Position numbers and translations under genes: made by a program
Part shown: positions 13,901 through 25,293 of the stretch, piece after piece
Layout: each line of letters opens with the position of its first letter
How positions within the stretch are numbered: the stretch's first letter is position 1
Source of the DNA: Holacanthus passer
Taxonomy: Eukaryota > Chordata > Actinopteri > Pomacanthidae
Reading direction: 5' to 3'
NCBI GenBank assembly: GCA_025331565.1
Contig: JAFREQ010000104.1
Location: 372,001-436,000, forward strand
Length of the DNA stretch: 64,000 nt
The notes under the pieces: generated by a model
Told to the model about the DNA's origin: nothing
The model's database searches: none
Seen by the model: the letters and a program-made list of their open reading frames with translations, nothing else

Positions 13901-16900
13901 TTTTGTATATCTTCTTGAACTGATTTATGTTTGTACTTTCCAAGTCCACATCCACACTTTACCACAAATTCAGCCCACAGATTGGAATTCATATTCATTA
14001 TTGAGGCTTCTCACTGGAGAATTAAATTACAGTCCATAAACAGATTCTCTACAGTTTTGGTTCAGAATAAGTGTGTCGACCTTCACCACTTACCATGTCA
14101 GCAAAGTGCAGAATGATGAAGGCGCTGTTGGACATGCGAGGTTTCCGGAAGTGAGGATGGGGTTTGCCGGTCAAGTGTTGGTCATACAGCTTCAGCACCC
14201 AGCTCTCGTCTGAACCTTTAGGCATCTGATGATCACAGTGAGTTAAAAAGAGAAAAAGATCCAGTGTTTAAAATAACAGCTAATGTTTCTTTGTTTAACT
14301 CAGTGCACATGTGAAAGCTGAGCTGTGCAAGTGTATTGTAAAAAAAAGGGGGTGAGAGAGGGACAGCATGACCGACCCTGCACTCCTCATCCAGAAGATC
14401 AAACAGGCCCAGTTGTCCCTCTATGAGATTGATGCACTGCTGATTGTCGCTGAACTCAATCCTACTCCAGGCCAGCTCTTCCCGGACGTACTCCTCCTGC
14501 TCCAGGTGGAACACGTGCTGCAGGCAAACACAAAATAAAACCTAAAGACTGGGACTAAATGAAAACAGCTGCAGTGACTATAAACAGAGGGCTCACAGAG
14601 ATGGACCATGCTGAGGATAAAAACTGCTTGAGAAGATCAACACACGGCTACAGAGAACAGATCATCCCACTGAGAGGACAGTCTGCTCTTGTTTCCCTCG
14701 CAAGACAAACCAACACTTCCTCCCACGTTTTGTGGCTATGAGAAAGACAAACTTTTCTTCCCTAAAATCACAACAATATATTGTGATTTTGGAAACTTTT
14801 CACCCCTAAGAAAGTGCACCACACTGTAGGAGAGGATGCTGCACATGCATTAAAATGTGTGTTAACATACAAAACTGAAGAAGATGCAGTGGTGATGAGG
14901 CTGATTCCCTGAAGAGTTTAACAAAAACACAGAGGGACAAATAGACATGTCTGCCCGTCACATGACTCACCCTGTTGAATTGCTGTTGCAGTTTTTCATT
15001 TGCATAATTTATGCAGAACTGCTCAAAACTGTTCCGGTCGAAGGTCTCAAACCTGCTCAGAAAGAGAGAATATTTGACAGATTAATTTGCAATAACACAC
15101 TTCAGATTATTGCATAATATTTCTGGTGCAATTAAACAAACTTTGTCAGAAAAAAAACTTGTATCCAATGTAGTAATAGCAATGATTTGAAAAGTAGAAC
15201 TATCAATGTAAATAAATGAATGCCTATATAATGCCTATTATAGACCCAGTTCTTTGCTCTCACATTTCTCTAAAATACTATAATATAAAAATATTCTATA
15301 TAAGATTAGATGACTTCATCACAAAGCAAAATGTTGTGTGTGAAGTTTTAGAACTAAAAGGACAACTTTGTGCAATTTGTAGAGGAAATATTAATACGAA
15401 GAGAATATACAGAGAGGGTATTACTGGATCTTAAAAAAAAAAAAAAAAGACTCTTTTGACCATGACTTATCATTAAAGAGATTACAAAGATATGGAATTA
15501 GAGGGGTAAAACTCTCCTGGTTCATTTGTATTGGTTTGTTTTGTCTTGTTTGATTTTACCTTTAAGTTTTGACATGATGGTTGTATGACTGTATTGTTAA
15601 AAGTGCGGGTATTATATGTTGGAGCTTCAGCCTACACCTTTTTCACACAGGAGAAATCTATATATTATAGATATGAAGCAATTTCTATTCTTTTTTATTG
15701 CCGACTAGAAGAAACTTTATTCTATTCTATTCAGTGTGACAAAGCTCATCGCTCACCCATAGATGTCTAGTACCCCTATGAAGGATTTGGCCTTTCCCCT
15801 CTGGGTGCACAGAGCAGAGTTGAGCCTCTGCACCGTCCATGTAAACAGTTGACCATAGATGTGTTTGGCCAGTGCATCTCTGGCTTCTACCGCCTGCTGA
15901 CCAGACATGGATTTGACCAGCATCTCTCCCCCTACAGCCAGTCTGCGATGACACAGCCAGTGGGCCATCTGAGGCCCTTCCACTCCTAACAGCTTGGAGA
16001 AGACGGCCAGAGAGCGGTCGTCTGCCTGAGAAAGACACAGAGGACTCAGGTACACCTGATACAGTATGTGCACTAATTGAGGCTGCAGGATGGCAGACTA
16101 GAAATGAATGTCTCACATCAATGAAACTGTTGTCAGAACGTCTCCCACTGGCTTGGATGTTGACGTTTCCTAGGTGCAGAACAGCTGCCAGGATCCTGAA
16201 GAGCTCCATCTGTTGGTCAGGCTGCACACCTACAACGTTAACAAACACACCAACAGTTCTGTTTTAGCTTCATAACCTTGACCTCAAGATTCAGTTATAT
16301 AAAAATCTTACCTAGGTCTGAACACTTGCATCCTCAAACATCTGATTTACATTGTGTGTATGAACCTGTGTTCTGTCTACTTTCAGGGACATATTTCAGA
16401 CTAAAGAGAGGTTAATTGGGTATGACTTATTCAGTTGAGGACAATTGGTCACTTTTGGATCAGTGGTCAAGGTTAGGATCTCCTAAGTCTCCTGGAAATA
16501 AATGTAAGGCTATGTAATTCCCAAAATTGACCTCAATGTGTTATTTATGTTACTTTTGGAGACACACACACCAGTCTCTCAAAAGCTGTGTCCCCAAATT
16601 GGGAAACACTGATTTTTGGATCAGTGGTTAAGGTTATGGTTAGGGCAAGATTAGGGTTAGGTTGAGTCATCGTTTGAGGTTTGAGTAAATCTCCAGATAA
16701 TTAATGTAAGTCTAAATTCTCCAAGAGTGACATAAGTAAGTGTGTGTGTGTTTGTGACGTTACTCTACCCAGAACGGTGAAAGCATTGCGAGTGCGCTCC
16801 AGGTCCGACAAATCATCAGTACCAGGAATTTGCATCTCTCCTCCCTGGCTGGTGTAGCGGAAACGCTCAGGTGCATCTGGAGGAAAAACACGAAACACAG

Positions 16901-19623
16901 TCAGACCAGACTGCACGCGATACAGACGTTATAAAATACACAGTGTCAAGTCTCACCCAGTTTAAAGGTTCTCATTTCAGGCAAGTCTCTGGAGGCACAC
17001 AGCTGGTAGAAGATGTGGTAGTTCCTCTCTGCTGATGCCTTACATACACATGCACAATGTTCATGAACATTTGCAGGAGCAACATTTCACCTCTTAACAA
17101 ATGAAAAATTCTTATGTACAAAAACTGTTTGTATCATCATTCTAGCTAAAGGGCTTTTACTTGGAAGACGACCCTTGACTTCTCCAGGAGATACGTCCTC
17201 ATGTTCGCTGCAATGATGTCCCCTTTTCTGCCAAAGCCGATCTCAATGTACTTCCCAAAACGACTACTGTTGTCGTTCCGAGTGGTTTTAGCATTCCCGA
17301 TAGACTGTAGACAAATGTGTTTGTATCTTTAAAAAACAAAACTGACAGGAAGATCCTTATACCTAAGTAACAAATCTGTTCAACCATCCATCACCTCCAT
17401 TATTGGGTTGGAGGCCAGAACCCTCTCCTCCACGCTGGTCTGCTGTGCTGCTCCTCCAACCACAGCAAAGTAACGCATGGTGAATTTAGCAGAGACCGTT
17501 TTCCCTGAGCCAGACTCTCCACTGATGATGATAGACTGGTTTTTCTCCTCCCTGTGCACATAAACAGTGAGGAGCATGAAATCCCACATAGTGAAGTTAT
17601 GCTAAGTACATCAGTGTTGTAAAAGTATAAGAAAGAGACTATAGGATATATTGTAATTGATGTACTTTAGAGTGAACAGTTTGCCATAACATGACCTCTG
17701 ACCTGGTCATTGTGCGGTAAGCTTCCTCGGCCACAGAGAAGATGTGAGGCTCCATGTCCCCCATGTCCTGACCGCTGTAAGCATCGATCACCTCCTCTCC
17801 ATATATAGGCAGCTGGTCATAGGGATTGATGGCCACTAACACAATACCTGGAGGGACAGGATAGAAGAAGAAGATCATATATATGAAATGTTGAATTTCC
17901 CCACTGAGGGACGATTATAGGAATATCTTATGCAATAGCTGTATAATTTTCATCTGGATGGGAAATGCATTTAAAAATAAAATTTTTTCGGCAAAAGTTT
18001 TGGAATAGTACATGAAGTAACTTTAGGATTCACAGTGCAAATCTAAATACAAATCAAACTTTTCTAAAATCCACTACTTTCAGACTCATGTCACTCATAA
18101 TTATAGTGAATATAGGCATACAATATATTTTATTTTACAGGGATTTATGATGTTAATTTTCATGACAAAACTATACAAATAAAAAAAATTACATGTGATT
18201 TTTTCAAAATGGACAGAGTTTTAGAAAATGAATCTTTAACAAATATGTAATTACATCTTAAACAAGCGGCAGTGAGGGAGTTGCCTCCTTCGACCTTTGA
18301 CCTACTGTAATATAGTTGACATTATGAGCTATAATCATGCAGACAGAAGCACACAGGAGCTGCGTGTTGCTGGCACAAATCTCCTACTACCACCCATGCT
18401 GTCCCACTTTTATTTGAACAATCACCCCTGCTTGCTTTTGCCCGTTTAGTGCTCACCACAGTACGTGTAGATGCTGCTGTAGTCCAAGAACCGAACTCGA
18501 AGGTTGTGCAAGACAGCAGGTTCATGCAGGAAGCTGAGAGCTGTCAAATCATTTTCCCCCTCCAGGATGTCGGGGTTCCCCAGGGGTGGGAGGTCAGAAG
18601 GGGACCCCACTGGGTAATGGACCTCCTACCAGTGGAGAGGGAAATTAGGAGTTCTTGTTTTGGGAAAAGTGTTTTGTAAAAATATAAAGACGACACTGTG
18701 GCTTAGCATGATGCTGCTTTATGAAGGCCATGATACCTGAGCATTCACATCTGATCTCACCTTTCCATCAGAGAGCTGCAGCCGAAGATGTTTCTCTCCA
18801 GGACTGTAGTCCTGGAGGAGCAGGGCTGACACCCAGACTGCATCTGGGTCAGGGATCCACACACTGGCTCCCTAGCAAAGGAACAGACCGTTCAGGTATA
18901 CACGAGACTGTAAAAATTCAGATTGAATAATAAAGAGGGATAATAAAGGTTGAACACACAGGACCTATTTGGAGTCAAGGAAAGAAGAGATTTTCAGGAC
19001 ATAACATTGCATTTTATGTTCCAACACTGCTAAAGTACTTGTCACATTTCCTGGCTCCACCCAGGCAAGATATTTGTCACCCATCAGCACAAAATGCTCT
19101 TAAACAGTGTTAAAAATTAACACCGGTCATCCTACTCTAAATGGCCTGCATGGTTTAGCCATTATCTAACTTCTAACATATGTAATTCATTTATTACATC
19201 TGTCAATTTTCCATATTAAGTTTTAATCCCAACTGTTACAATTTTATACATTATTTACCACCAAGATTATAGAAATAAGGATAACAACGTTTTGTAGATT
19301 TTGTCAGAGCAAATCTATCACTAAATTTAACCTATTCAAGATCACACATCAGGGAAGGTAATCATCTGGGCACTAAAACAGCAAACAGATGCAAATTTAC
19401 ATAATTGACAAAGGCTGACAAGCACATACCAGATATGTTTTACAAACACAATGTTCACATTATTAGCAATATTGTTCTTGATATTTTTAAAGGACTCACA
19501 AACATTACATTAACATTACGTTTCCTGCAGCAGAGAATGATAAAGGGCTCATCACTTTGTAAAATGCAACAACAAAAGAGTTCAAGTCTGTCTTACCTTG
19601 CTGTATAGCTCCAGTGAAGTCAT
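4951..19623 (-). CDS. myo5b: Class V unconventional myosin, myosin-Vb-like, complete
   Basis: Thirty-five exons give 1,661 aa with consistent phases. In transcript order: 19623-19597, 18871-18761, 18625-18457, 17847-17703, 17551-17395, 17304-17161, 17038-16957, 16876-16769, 16229-16117, 16025-15757, 15052-14971, 14517-14377, 14225-14094, 13739-13656, 13571-13455, 13366-13269, 13182-13096, 12523-12203, 11787-11631, 11430-11191, 11086-10877, 10710-10617, 10522-10374, 10285-10076, 9879-9779, 9645-9531, 9176-9071, 8705-8580, 7483-7332, 7036-6947, 6706-6574, 6489-6192, 5539-5365, 5282-5202, 5112-4951. It is an actin-based motor for membrane cargo. Motor ~1-747: P-loop GESGSGKT 162-169, switch I NDNSSRFGK 213-221, switch II DIYGFE 439-444. 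Six IQ motifs run ~758-894, coiled coil to ~1280, then the cargo-binding globular tail (LLRKDMCCWSRGMQIRYNVS, VKILTLYTPH). The nine-residue first exon MTSLELYSK is typical of class V. Wording is nearest myosin-Vb (YRRYCRG-like IQ2, YDNLREM). It is shorter than human MYO5B (1,848 aa), and whether it is the true myo5b orthologue is doubtful. Confidence 0.92.
5772..5822. repeat. Fragment of a fish hAT-like MITE family
   Basis: The text CAGTTGATTAAATGACAGAA continues into AAATTAATCTGCAACT. It matches the inner end of a common fish repeat family (gattaat..acagaaaattaat..gcaact). It lies in a myosin intron, and the surrounding 5540-6190 is AT-rich with no exon. Confidence 0.4.
7811..8096 (-). repeat. 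Degenerate hAT-like MITE in a myosin intron
   Basis: The right part, TTTTGGACATTTTATAGACT then AATGATCAAATGATAATCAA and GAAAATAAT, corresponds to the reverse strand of the fish 'tagggctgcaac' MITE family. The left part (GTTCTGTCGATAGATTAAAT) corresponds to its other end. The copy is strongly decayed and has no coding capacity. The intron (7484-8579) otherwise shows only AT-rich sequence. Confidence 0.45.
10076..10285 (-). other. myo5b: Myosin tail exon rich in Ser and Pro
   Basis: The 70 codons (about residues 1080-1149) start with RSKGHRRTDSTQS, the same motif found at this point in MYO5A and MYO5B (GHKRTDST / GHRRNPSN). They then turn into a Pro/Ser/Leu-rich stretch with repeated LSP and SPP units and a final SSETPM. 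This interrupts the coiled coil. In the mammalian paralogues the motif is followed by acidic sequence and more coiled coil that I do not see here. Confidence 0.75.
15520..15730. repeat. Dispersed repeat fragment, LINE-3'-end-like
   Basis: The phrase GAGCTTCAGCCTACACCTTT at 15622 recurs with one change at 35538, in an unrelated intron. It is followed in both places by T-rich text, resembling the 3' ends of 5'-truncated fish LINEs. It sits in the 15053-15756 myosin intron, which also has an A run at 15434. Confidence 0.4.
16440..16760. repeat. Two diverged copies of an intronic repeat plus a TG tract
   Basis: TTTTGGATCAGTGGTCAAGG (near 16454) and TTTTGGATCAGTGGTTAAGG (near 16613) start two related units of ~165 bases. 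Both continue through ggttaggg-type text to 'aatgtaag.cta' and a 'caaaattgac / ccaagagtgac' end. The second unit abuts a short TG tract at ~16739-16755. This kind of unit is common in percomorph introns. Confidence 0.55.
17395..17551 (-). other. myo5b: Myosin P-loop exon with Ala-to-Ser change
   Basis: This exon encodes residues ~151-203, with the nucleotide-binding loop read as SGESGSGKTVSAKF. Myosins of nearly all classes have GESGAGKT, so residue 166 is Ser in place of Ala; Gly, Lys and Thr of the Walker A motif are kept. The exon ends at NPIME using donor GAG|GTGATG. That joins it in frame to SIGNAKTTRNDNSS, the expected continuation. Confidence 0.85.
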
Positions 19624-19860
19624 CTTAACTATTTTAAAGTATTTGGGAAAACATCATTTTTTTTAAAAATCAAAAGGGGCAACATCTACAGGAACAGTCT
19701 GTATCCTCCACACTTCTGCATGAGAGCCAGTTTGTGACTTAGTGACAGTATTTTGCACTTTGTCCAGGCTCACATAGAGAGATGAGGACTGTCAAGTTAA
19801 CTGTTAATCTGAGGGGGGGATGCAGTGATTGGATGAAGAGGTTTCTCCATGTGAGTGTGC
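19624..19860 (-). promoter_or_regulatory. Presumed 5' UTR and promoter of the class V myosin
   Basis: The sequence upstream of the myosin ATG at 19623 (context AAG-ATG, A at -3) lacks coding features. No TATA box or CpG cluster stands out, so the start site cannot be placed. The assignment rests on position between this gene and the 3' end of mbd3. Confidence 0.3.
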
Positions 19861-21697
19861 AGAGTTTGAATTATATTTGCAGGGGTGGCCACTGACAAAG
19901 CCTACTTTTGGGGGGGAGTCAGACGCATCCAAATACAACAACAAATGCAAAATGTACAGAGTATTTTAAAATAAATTTAAAAAAAAAAAGACACAGTAGC
20001 AGCAAAGTTAATGACATACCAACTCATTTTAATAAGTAATACAATCAAATTCATTTCAGCAATCAGCCTGCTGATATCGAGAAGGGAATTTCATGATTTG
20101 GGCTGAATACATTTTTCACCATCAAACCTTGACAAACAAAAAATACAAAATCATTATTCCTCAGATAATAAATGAAAAGACATTAAAAACTAAATCTTGA
20201 CTGTAATTTGCTGTGTCGCCAATTTTGTGCGTGGGTATACAAGGAGGCAGCATGTGTGTGGTAACATTAACACATTTAAAAAAAAAAAAAAAAGTTGGAC
20301 TGAAGCTGTGACAGAAACAAAGCCTTGGCACTAAACAGCAATGTTTCACAACATCAGTAAGCACCTGTGATGACGAGTTAAAAACAGTAATAATTGTACA
20401 ATAGACAGAGGTTTCAAGTCATTTCTTTCCCATTGTGCTCAACCCCATCATGTGTACATTCTACTTTCCTCGTGTTCAGTTGTACAACAACAGAGCCAAT
20501 AAAATCGCTTACAGTAAAAGCAGACTTTAAGTTACACGCAAGTCAACCTCCACCCTCTTCAAAATGACATGTCTCCTCTTTGGTCTATACTGACTCACAG
20601 AATAACGTGATATGACAGGCGATATTTCCTTGAAATTACAGCGAGAAAAACTCCCCCTCTGATGGATGTACACGGGATTCGAACTACCCCATCTGCACTG
20701 GTAACATCAGCCGCCTGCAGGTTGGCACCGGGGCTCATTTAAATTAGCTCAACTTGGTAAAGATACATCTGAACTGGTTCCACTAGAAAAGACGGCCTGT
20801 GAGTTTTGTGTCAGACTATTTGCGGAGTGCATCATAAAATTCAAGAAAGAGACATGTCAGAAATACAAAACATTCATTTCCAATCTGCCCAAGACAAACA
20901 AAAGAAAAGCACCCAGATCGACCTTTCGCTGACATAAAATGTTTGGATTTTGACATGATTGTCACAGAAAATACACAACCATTCAAAGCCTTTTAGTAAA
21001 AAATACGCTTATCATTGAACACTGAATCTGACAAACTGTAGATAAGTTATTTTTAATATTTGCAATTTGTTTGATGTCATTTTTTTTTTTTTTTTTTTTT
21101 TTTTTTACATATCTTAAAATGTCCTACTGAAAAAAAAAAAAATCAACTGAGCTCAGAAATACGTTGGGTATTTTAATTGGTGTCGAAGTCAAGGAGTCCC
21201 ATCCAGTGGAGTTAATGATGAATAGACACATTGGAGACTCCCAAGTGTTCCATGTGTGACAGTTGTTTTTTTTTAGGTTGAATGGGACCGGCGTGAGTCA
21301 GGTTAAGGTTTAAGTCGGACACGGATACAAGGGGACAGTTCATCAGGGCTGGACTGCTGTAGGGCTCCTACTGTTCATGGTCGTGTGTGTGCAGGTGTTG
21401 AACGAACCGTCTGGACTTCACAAAGCCCTACAATATGAAAGCAGCAACAGTTAAAAGAAGCACATTAATAACAATGGTGCAATAACCCGTGCACCGAGTA
21501 CAAAACTCATGATTGGCCTTTAAGCTTAACAAGCTAGTAGGAACTTTTATTGTATGTTTGCAAATGGACTTTAATATTATTATTATTATTATGTGAGTCG
21601 CAGGTGGGATAGAATTACAAGGACATTTATTCATTGTCTATGCATGCATCCTCTTAAATTTGCTCATAAGCCTAAATTGTCCCTTAACCAACCTGTG
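19861..21697 (-). other. mbd3: mbd3 3' UTR and intergenic spacer
   Basis: No exon is seen here. Minus-strand AATAAA hexamers occur at 21626-21631, only ~70 bases after the mbd3 stop, and at 21546-21551. The first would give a very short 3' UTR. The region also has a TTA repeat at ~21574-21592, a 27-base T run at 21080-21106 and a tRNA-B-box-like site near 20675. How much is transcribed cannot be told from sequence. Confidence 0.4.
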
Positions 21698-24600
21698 CTA
21701 TACGCTCTCCATATCTTCACTGCCGTTGCCCTCCTCCTTCAGAGCCTCTCCTTCATTGGCAGCCTCCTCGACATGGGCCAACATATCAGCCATCAGCGCC
21801 TCCTCCAGCCTTTTCCTCACACTGTACACCAGCTCCTCCTGTTTCCTACACATGAACACAACAGGAAGCTGTTACACTTGGCAGTTACAGCTGCCTGTAA
21901 CAGCCACTGAATCTGCACACAACAGATGGTGTGTTTTTTACAGGGTCACTCCTTATGGACTGTGGGATTTCTGAGCAGACTCAACTCTCATATCTTTGGG
22001 TGAACCAAGGATGACAAGAAGTGGCAAAGACATCTTCAAGGTCATTTCTAATTTGGAAGATTTCTCTGTTATTTCTTAGCAACACAAACATTTTATAGTA
22101 GTTATTGTGCTTTAGTATATTCAGTTGAAGCCAATATCTCTAACATATGACATTATTCCCACTGCCTGAGTTCTTATTTCCTGGTTTAAAACACACTGAA
22201 GGAGATCTGAGAAACACTGAACACAACTGTTTCACTGGCACACATGACGATGCATTTTGCCCAAGGCCAAAACTGGCAACAAGAGGAGCAGGAATGGCAT
22301 TTTGGATCTGACTCTTGGATACTGCCTCAAGCAATTAACCATCAGGATCCAAAAGAGTTAAAACAAACATGTGATCCACGTGTGTAAGTGTTCTGTGATC
22401 ACCCGCCTGATGTCCTCATCAGTGACGATGAAGGCCTTGCACAGCGGCTGGGCCGTGTTGAGCCACACTCCTGGGTTCTTCTCCACAGCCGCGGACAGCT
22501 GTCCGGTGATGGGAGCAGCGCTGGTGTGCAGAGCGCTCGCAATAGCCGACAGGAGCGTCTTGTCTGTGCAGCCTGGACCAACGCCTGAGGGACCAACCAG
22601 ATGGTTAGAAGACATTTTGTGGAAACATCAAAGCTGTAACTGCACCCAGGATTGTATTTATCTTTTAAAAATAAAAACTGCTGTGGAACAATACTGACAT
22701 GATAAAAATAACAAAATGTCACTGCAGGGTATAAACTCTTATTTTTGTCTGAAAAATCAATGTTTCACTTGTGTAATATTACCTTGCAGGCCTTTAGGCA
22801 GCTCCATTGTTTTCACCAGCTCCTCTGCAATGTCATAAGCATTAAGACCACTGAGTTTCTTCTCCCAAAATAGCTGCAGGCAAAATAAAGAAAAACATCA
22901 TCTGCAGGCAGTTTAAACAGAAAGAAAAACCAAAAAGGAAAATATGTTCCCGCTTCCAGAGGAGCAACAAACAAATCCTTCATCAACATATTCAAACACA
23001 AATCTGGTTCACCCAGTTCCAAAGAAGTAACAGCATCAGATAACGTGTCTTTCAGGTTTACATGGGTTTATATTAACTGTAAAAGGCGGCTGCTGTTCAC
23101 CTGTCTGGGCTGGTCCACAGCTTTCTGAGGGTCCGTCTTCACTTTGTTGTTTGGGTGGTTGGTAACCTTTGTAACAGGCTGCTTAAAGATGGAGGCCGTC
23201 TGTCTGACTGGGAGCGATGTGTTCAAGTCAGGTTTGCCCTTAAACATATCAAACACAGAGGGAGGATGAGGAGAGGACGGACAGGAGGATTTTAAGGAGC
23301 AACATTTGTCACTCCCTGTTCACTGTTCCTGTCACTAACTGTTCATTATGAGAAGGCAAAATGACATGCATCTCATTCATACAGCTTTTAAAGGCCTATC
23401 TCAGTGTTTATACACTGAAATGATCCTGTGTATAAAATCAAGTCTGAAAAGAGAAAATATAACTTTATGTTGGGGCCTTTTATCACCACACTGCCACCTG
23501 GTGTGCTGATGAAATGTGTCTATTCAAGTTCAATAAATACAATTATTCATTAAAAACTGTATATGCCAGAGTCATCCCTACAGGTCCATCAGAAAAAATA
23601 AAAAGACAGTTTAGTGCTAACTGTTGTCGTTAAAGATAAACCTGCTCCCACATTAGTCTCTCTCCAGCTCTGATGTGTAGCATCTTTTGAAAAGTTAAAA
23701 TAAGGTATCAGTTGAGAATTGTGTGTGTTATCTAACCTACATGTACACTTCTATCTATAATTTATGGATATGTAATTAGTTGTCTATATGAATGAAAGTT
23801 TGACAAGCAATTAAAAAAATGTTTCCTTGTGCCAAAACTTCTTGGTGCTATTAGACTACAACACTTATTTGTTGAAGATGCAACCAAACTCCCACCTACA
23901 TCGAAGCTAAACAAGTGTGATTAATGTTTATGTCAGGCTGCTTCAATCGCAGTGTTCAATCTATTAACACTTAACCACACTAAAGTTTGTGTTCCCCTGC
24001 AAATCACAGTGTCCAGACTGCCATCGGTTGTGTTTGGCAGTCAGCAGCTGGTTTGACTCACCTTGTTCTGGTTGTTGTTATCATAGCGCAGTCTCTGCCG
24101 GTTCTTGTTCAGCTTGCTCATCAGCATCTTCCCCGTGCGGAAATCAAAGGAGCTGAGGTCCATCTGGTTCCCAAGATAACGGGCCAGCTGAGGCTTGCTC
24201 CGAAACTTCTTCCCAGATGGACTGGCAGGGAGGCAGAGACACGAGAAACAGCTATACTATCATATCATCTCTCACAGACACAAACAGAGGTCAGAACAAA
24301 AGACAACCAAGACCGAGATCCAAACATAGATGAAGGAAGGGGAACAAAACAGGACAGGACACACTTCAAAAAACACATCCACAGCAGACAGACAATCACA
24401 AACAAGGACATGCAACAAGTCAAAAGCAAACAGAAGCAGAGCACATTCAAGTGGGCAATGACACTGAAATCATGTTACTTTGTGAAATGGATGCAATCTT
24501 TGATGAACACTCTACCTGAGCCCTGACATCTAACACAGGCTGCACACATTTTAGTATAAATACACGACTATATATATATATATATAAATATGAAAAACAT

Positions 24601-25293
24601 ACTCAACAACATTGTATACACAACTTTAAAAGTAACCTCTGACAATGTAAACATGGCAAAACTAACACTGGACCAAATGTTTCTGAATGGAAACATTACA
24701 GCTCCACTTTGTGGGAGCAACAACAACATCTCTTAGCCTGAGCAATGACCAACAAAAGGCACAACTGTGGGTGGATACGTGCTCGCAACTCATGCAAATG
24801 TCTCTGTAACATCACACACCACAGTTAACACCAGTAGGATTGTACAGTTAGCCTACCACAGACTATACAACCGACCCGCCTCCCCCCTCTCTTGCCTCTG
24901 TTCCTCATCTTGCTCTTCTCCTCTGCTAAATGAAAACAAATCTGGCGTTGTTGATTCACTTCAATAGGGGGGGAAAATGAAAGAGTATTAACTGAGAAGA
25001 CACTGAGGTTTATTCATCACAAGGCCTCGCCAGGATTGAGCTGCTCGCTAGCTTGGACCTTCTTATCCAAACACTTGTGAAAGGAGCCTCAAAACTTTAT
25101 CCAGACCCCCTCATCATCACACCCCTGCCTCTTTCCGTCCGCAAACTCGGTGTCTTATGCACCTATAAGTTTGGCATTAGTACCTAAAATAATAGACATC
25201 GCTTTTTCCAGCTGACAAACCCGACTTTCTGGTCACTTCTTCCATTTTCCAGCCCTTGGGGAGAGCAGTGCAATCCCACCTTTTCTTCTCCAT
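21698..25293 (-). CDS. mbd3: Methyl-CpG-binding domain protein 3, complete
   Basis: Six exons in transcript order: 25293-25184, 24221-24062, 23238-23101, 22873-22783, 22584-22407, 21845-21698 (274 aa, stop TAG). Mbd3 is the scaffold subunit of the NuRD complex in the nucleus. The MBD fold occupies ~1-72 (RWDCTALPKGW, KSGLSAGKSDVYYFSPSGKK, FDFRTGKMLMSK). It is followed by the MBD2/3 core (TASIFKQPVTKVTNHPNNKV, DPQKAVDQPRQLFWEKKLSG, GPGCTDKTLLSAIASALHTS, VEKNPGVWLNTAQPL) and the C-terminal p66-binding coiled coil (QEELVYSVRKRLEEALMADM). MBD3 is preferred over MBD2 because there is no Gly/Arg-rich N-terminal extension and because of linkage to uqcr11 and tcf3. Residues 30 and 34 are Lys and Tyr as in MBD2, whereas mammalian MBD3 has His and Phe. 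The tail ends GNGSEDMESV without the long acidic run of mammals. The last intron uses a GC donor. Confidence 0.95.
22401..22407 (-). other. mbd3: Non-canonical GC splice donor, mbd3 exon 5
   Basis: The transcript reads GAGGACATCAG|GCGGGTGATC, joining acceptor TGTGTAG|GAAACAGGAG at 21845. Splicing at AG|GC restores DEDIRKQEEL, the conserved family sequence. The GT four bases downstream (CGG|GTGATC) would shift the frame and stop after about 20 codons. So a GC-AG intron is the only one that keeps the reading frame with this acceptor. Confidence 0.75.
24568..24588. repeat. Short TA microsatellite
   Basis: About ten TA units lie inside mbd3 intron 1 (24222-25183). The rest of that intron contains no exon-like signal. 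Confidence 0.8.

Noticed and set aside
20655..20765. tRNA gene or tRNA-derived SINE on the minus strand
   Set aside because: A B-box-like GTTCGAATCCCG is present, but no proper A box or cloverleaf can be formed upstream.
22397..22403. GT donor at CGG|GTGATC for mbd3 exon 5
   Set aside because: Joined to the acceptor at 21845 it shifts the frame and destroys the conserved QEELV coiled coil; AG|GC keeps it.
22371..22697. Plus-strand ORF of 108 codons
   Set aside because: It is antisense to mbd3 exon 5, which has full family similarity on the minus strand.
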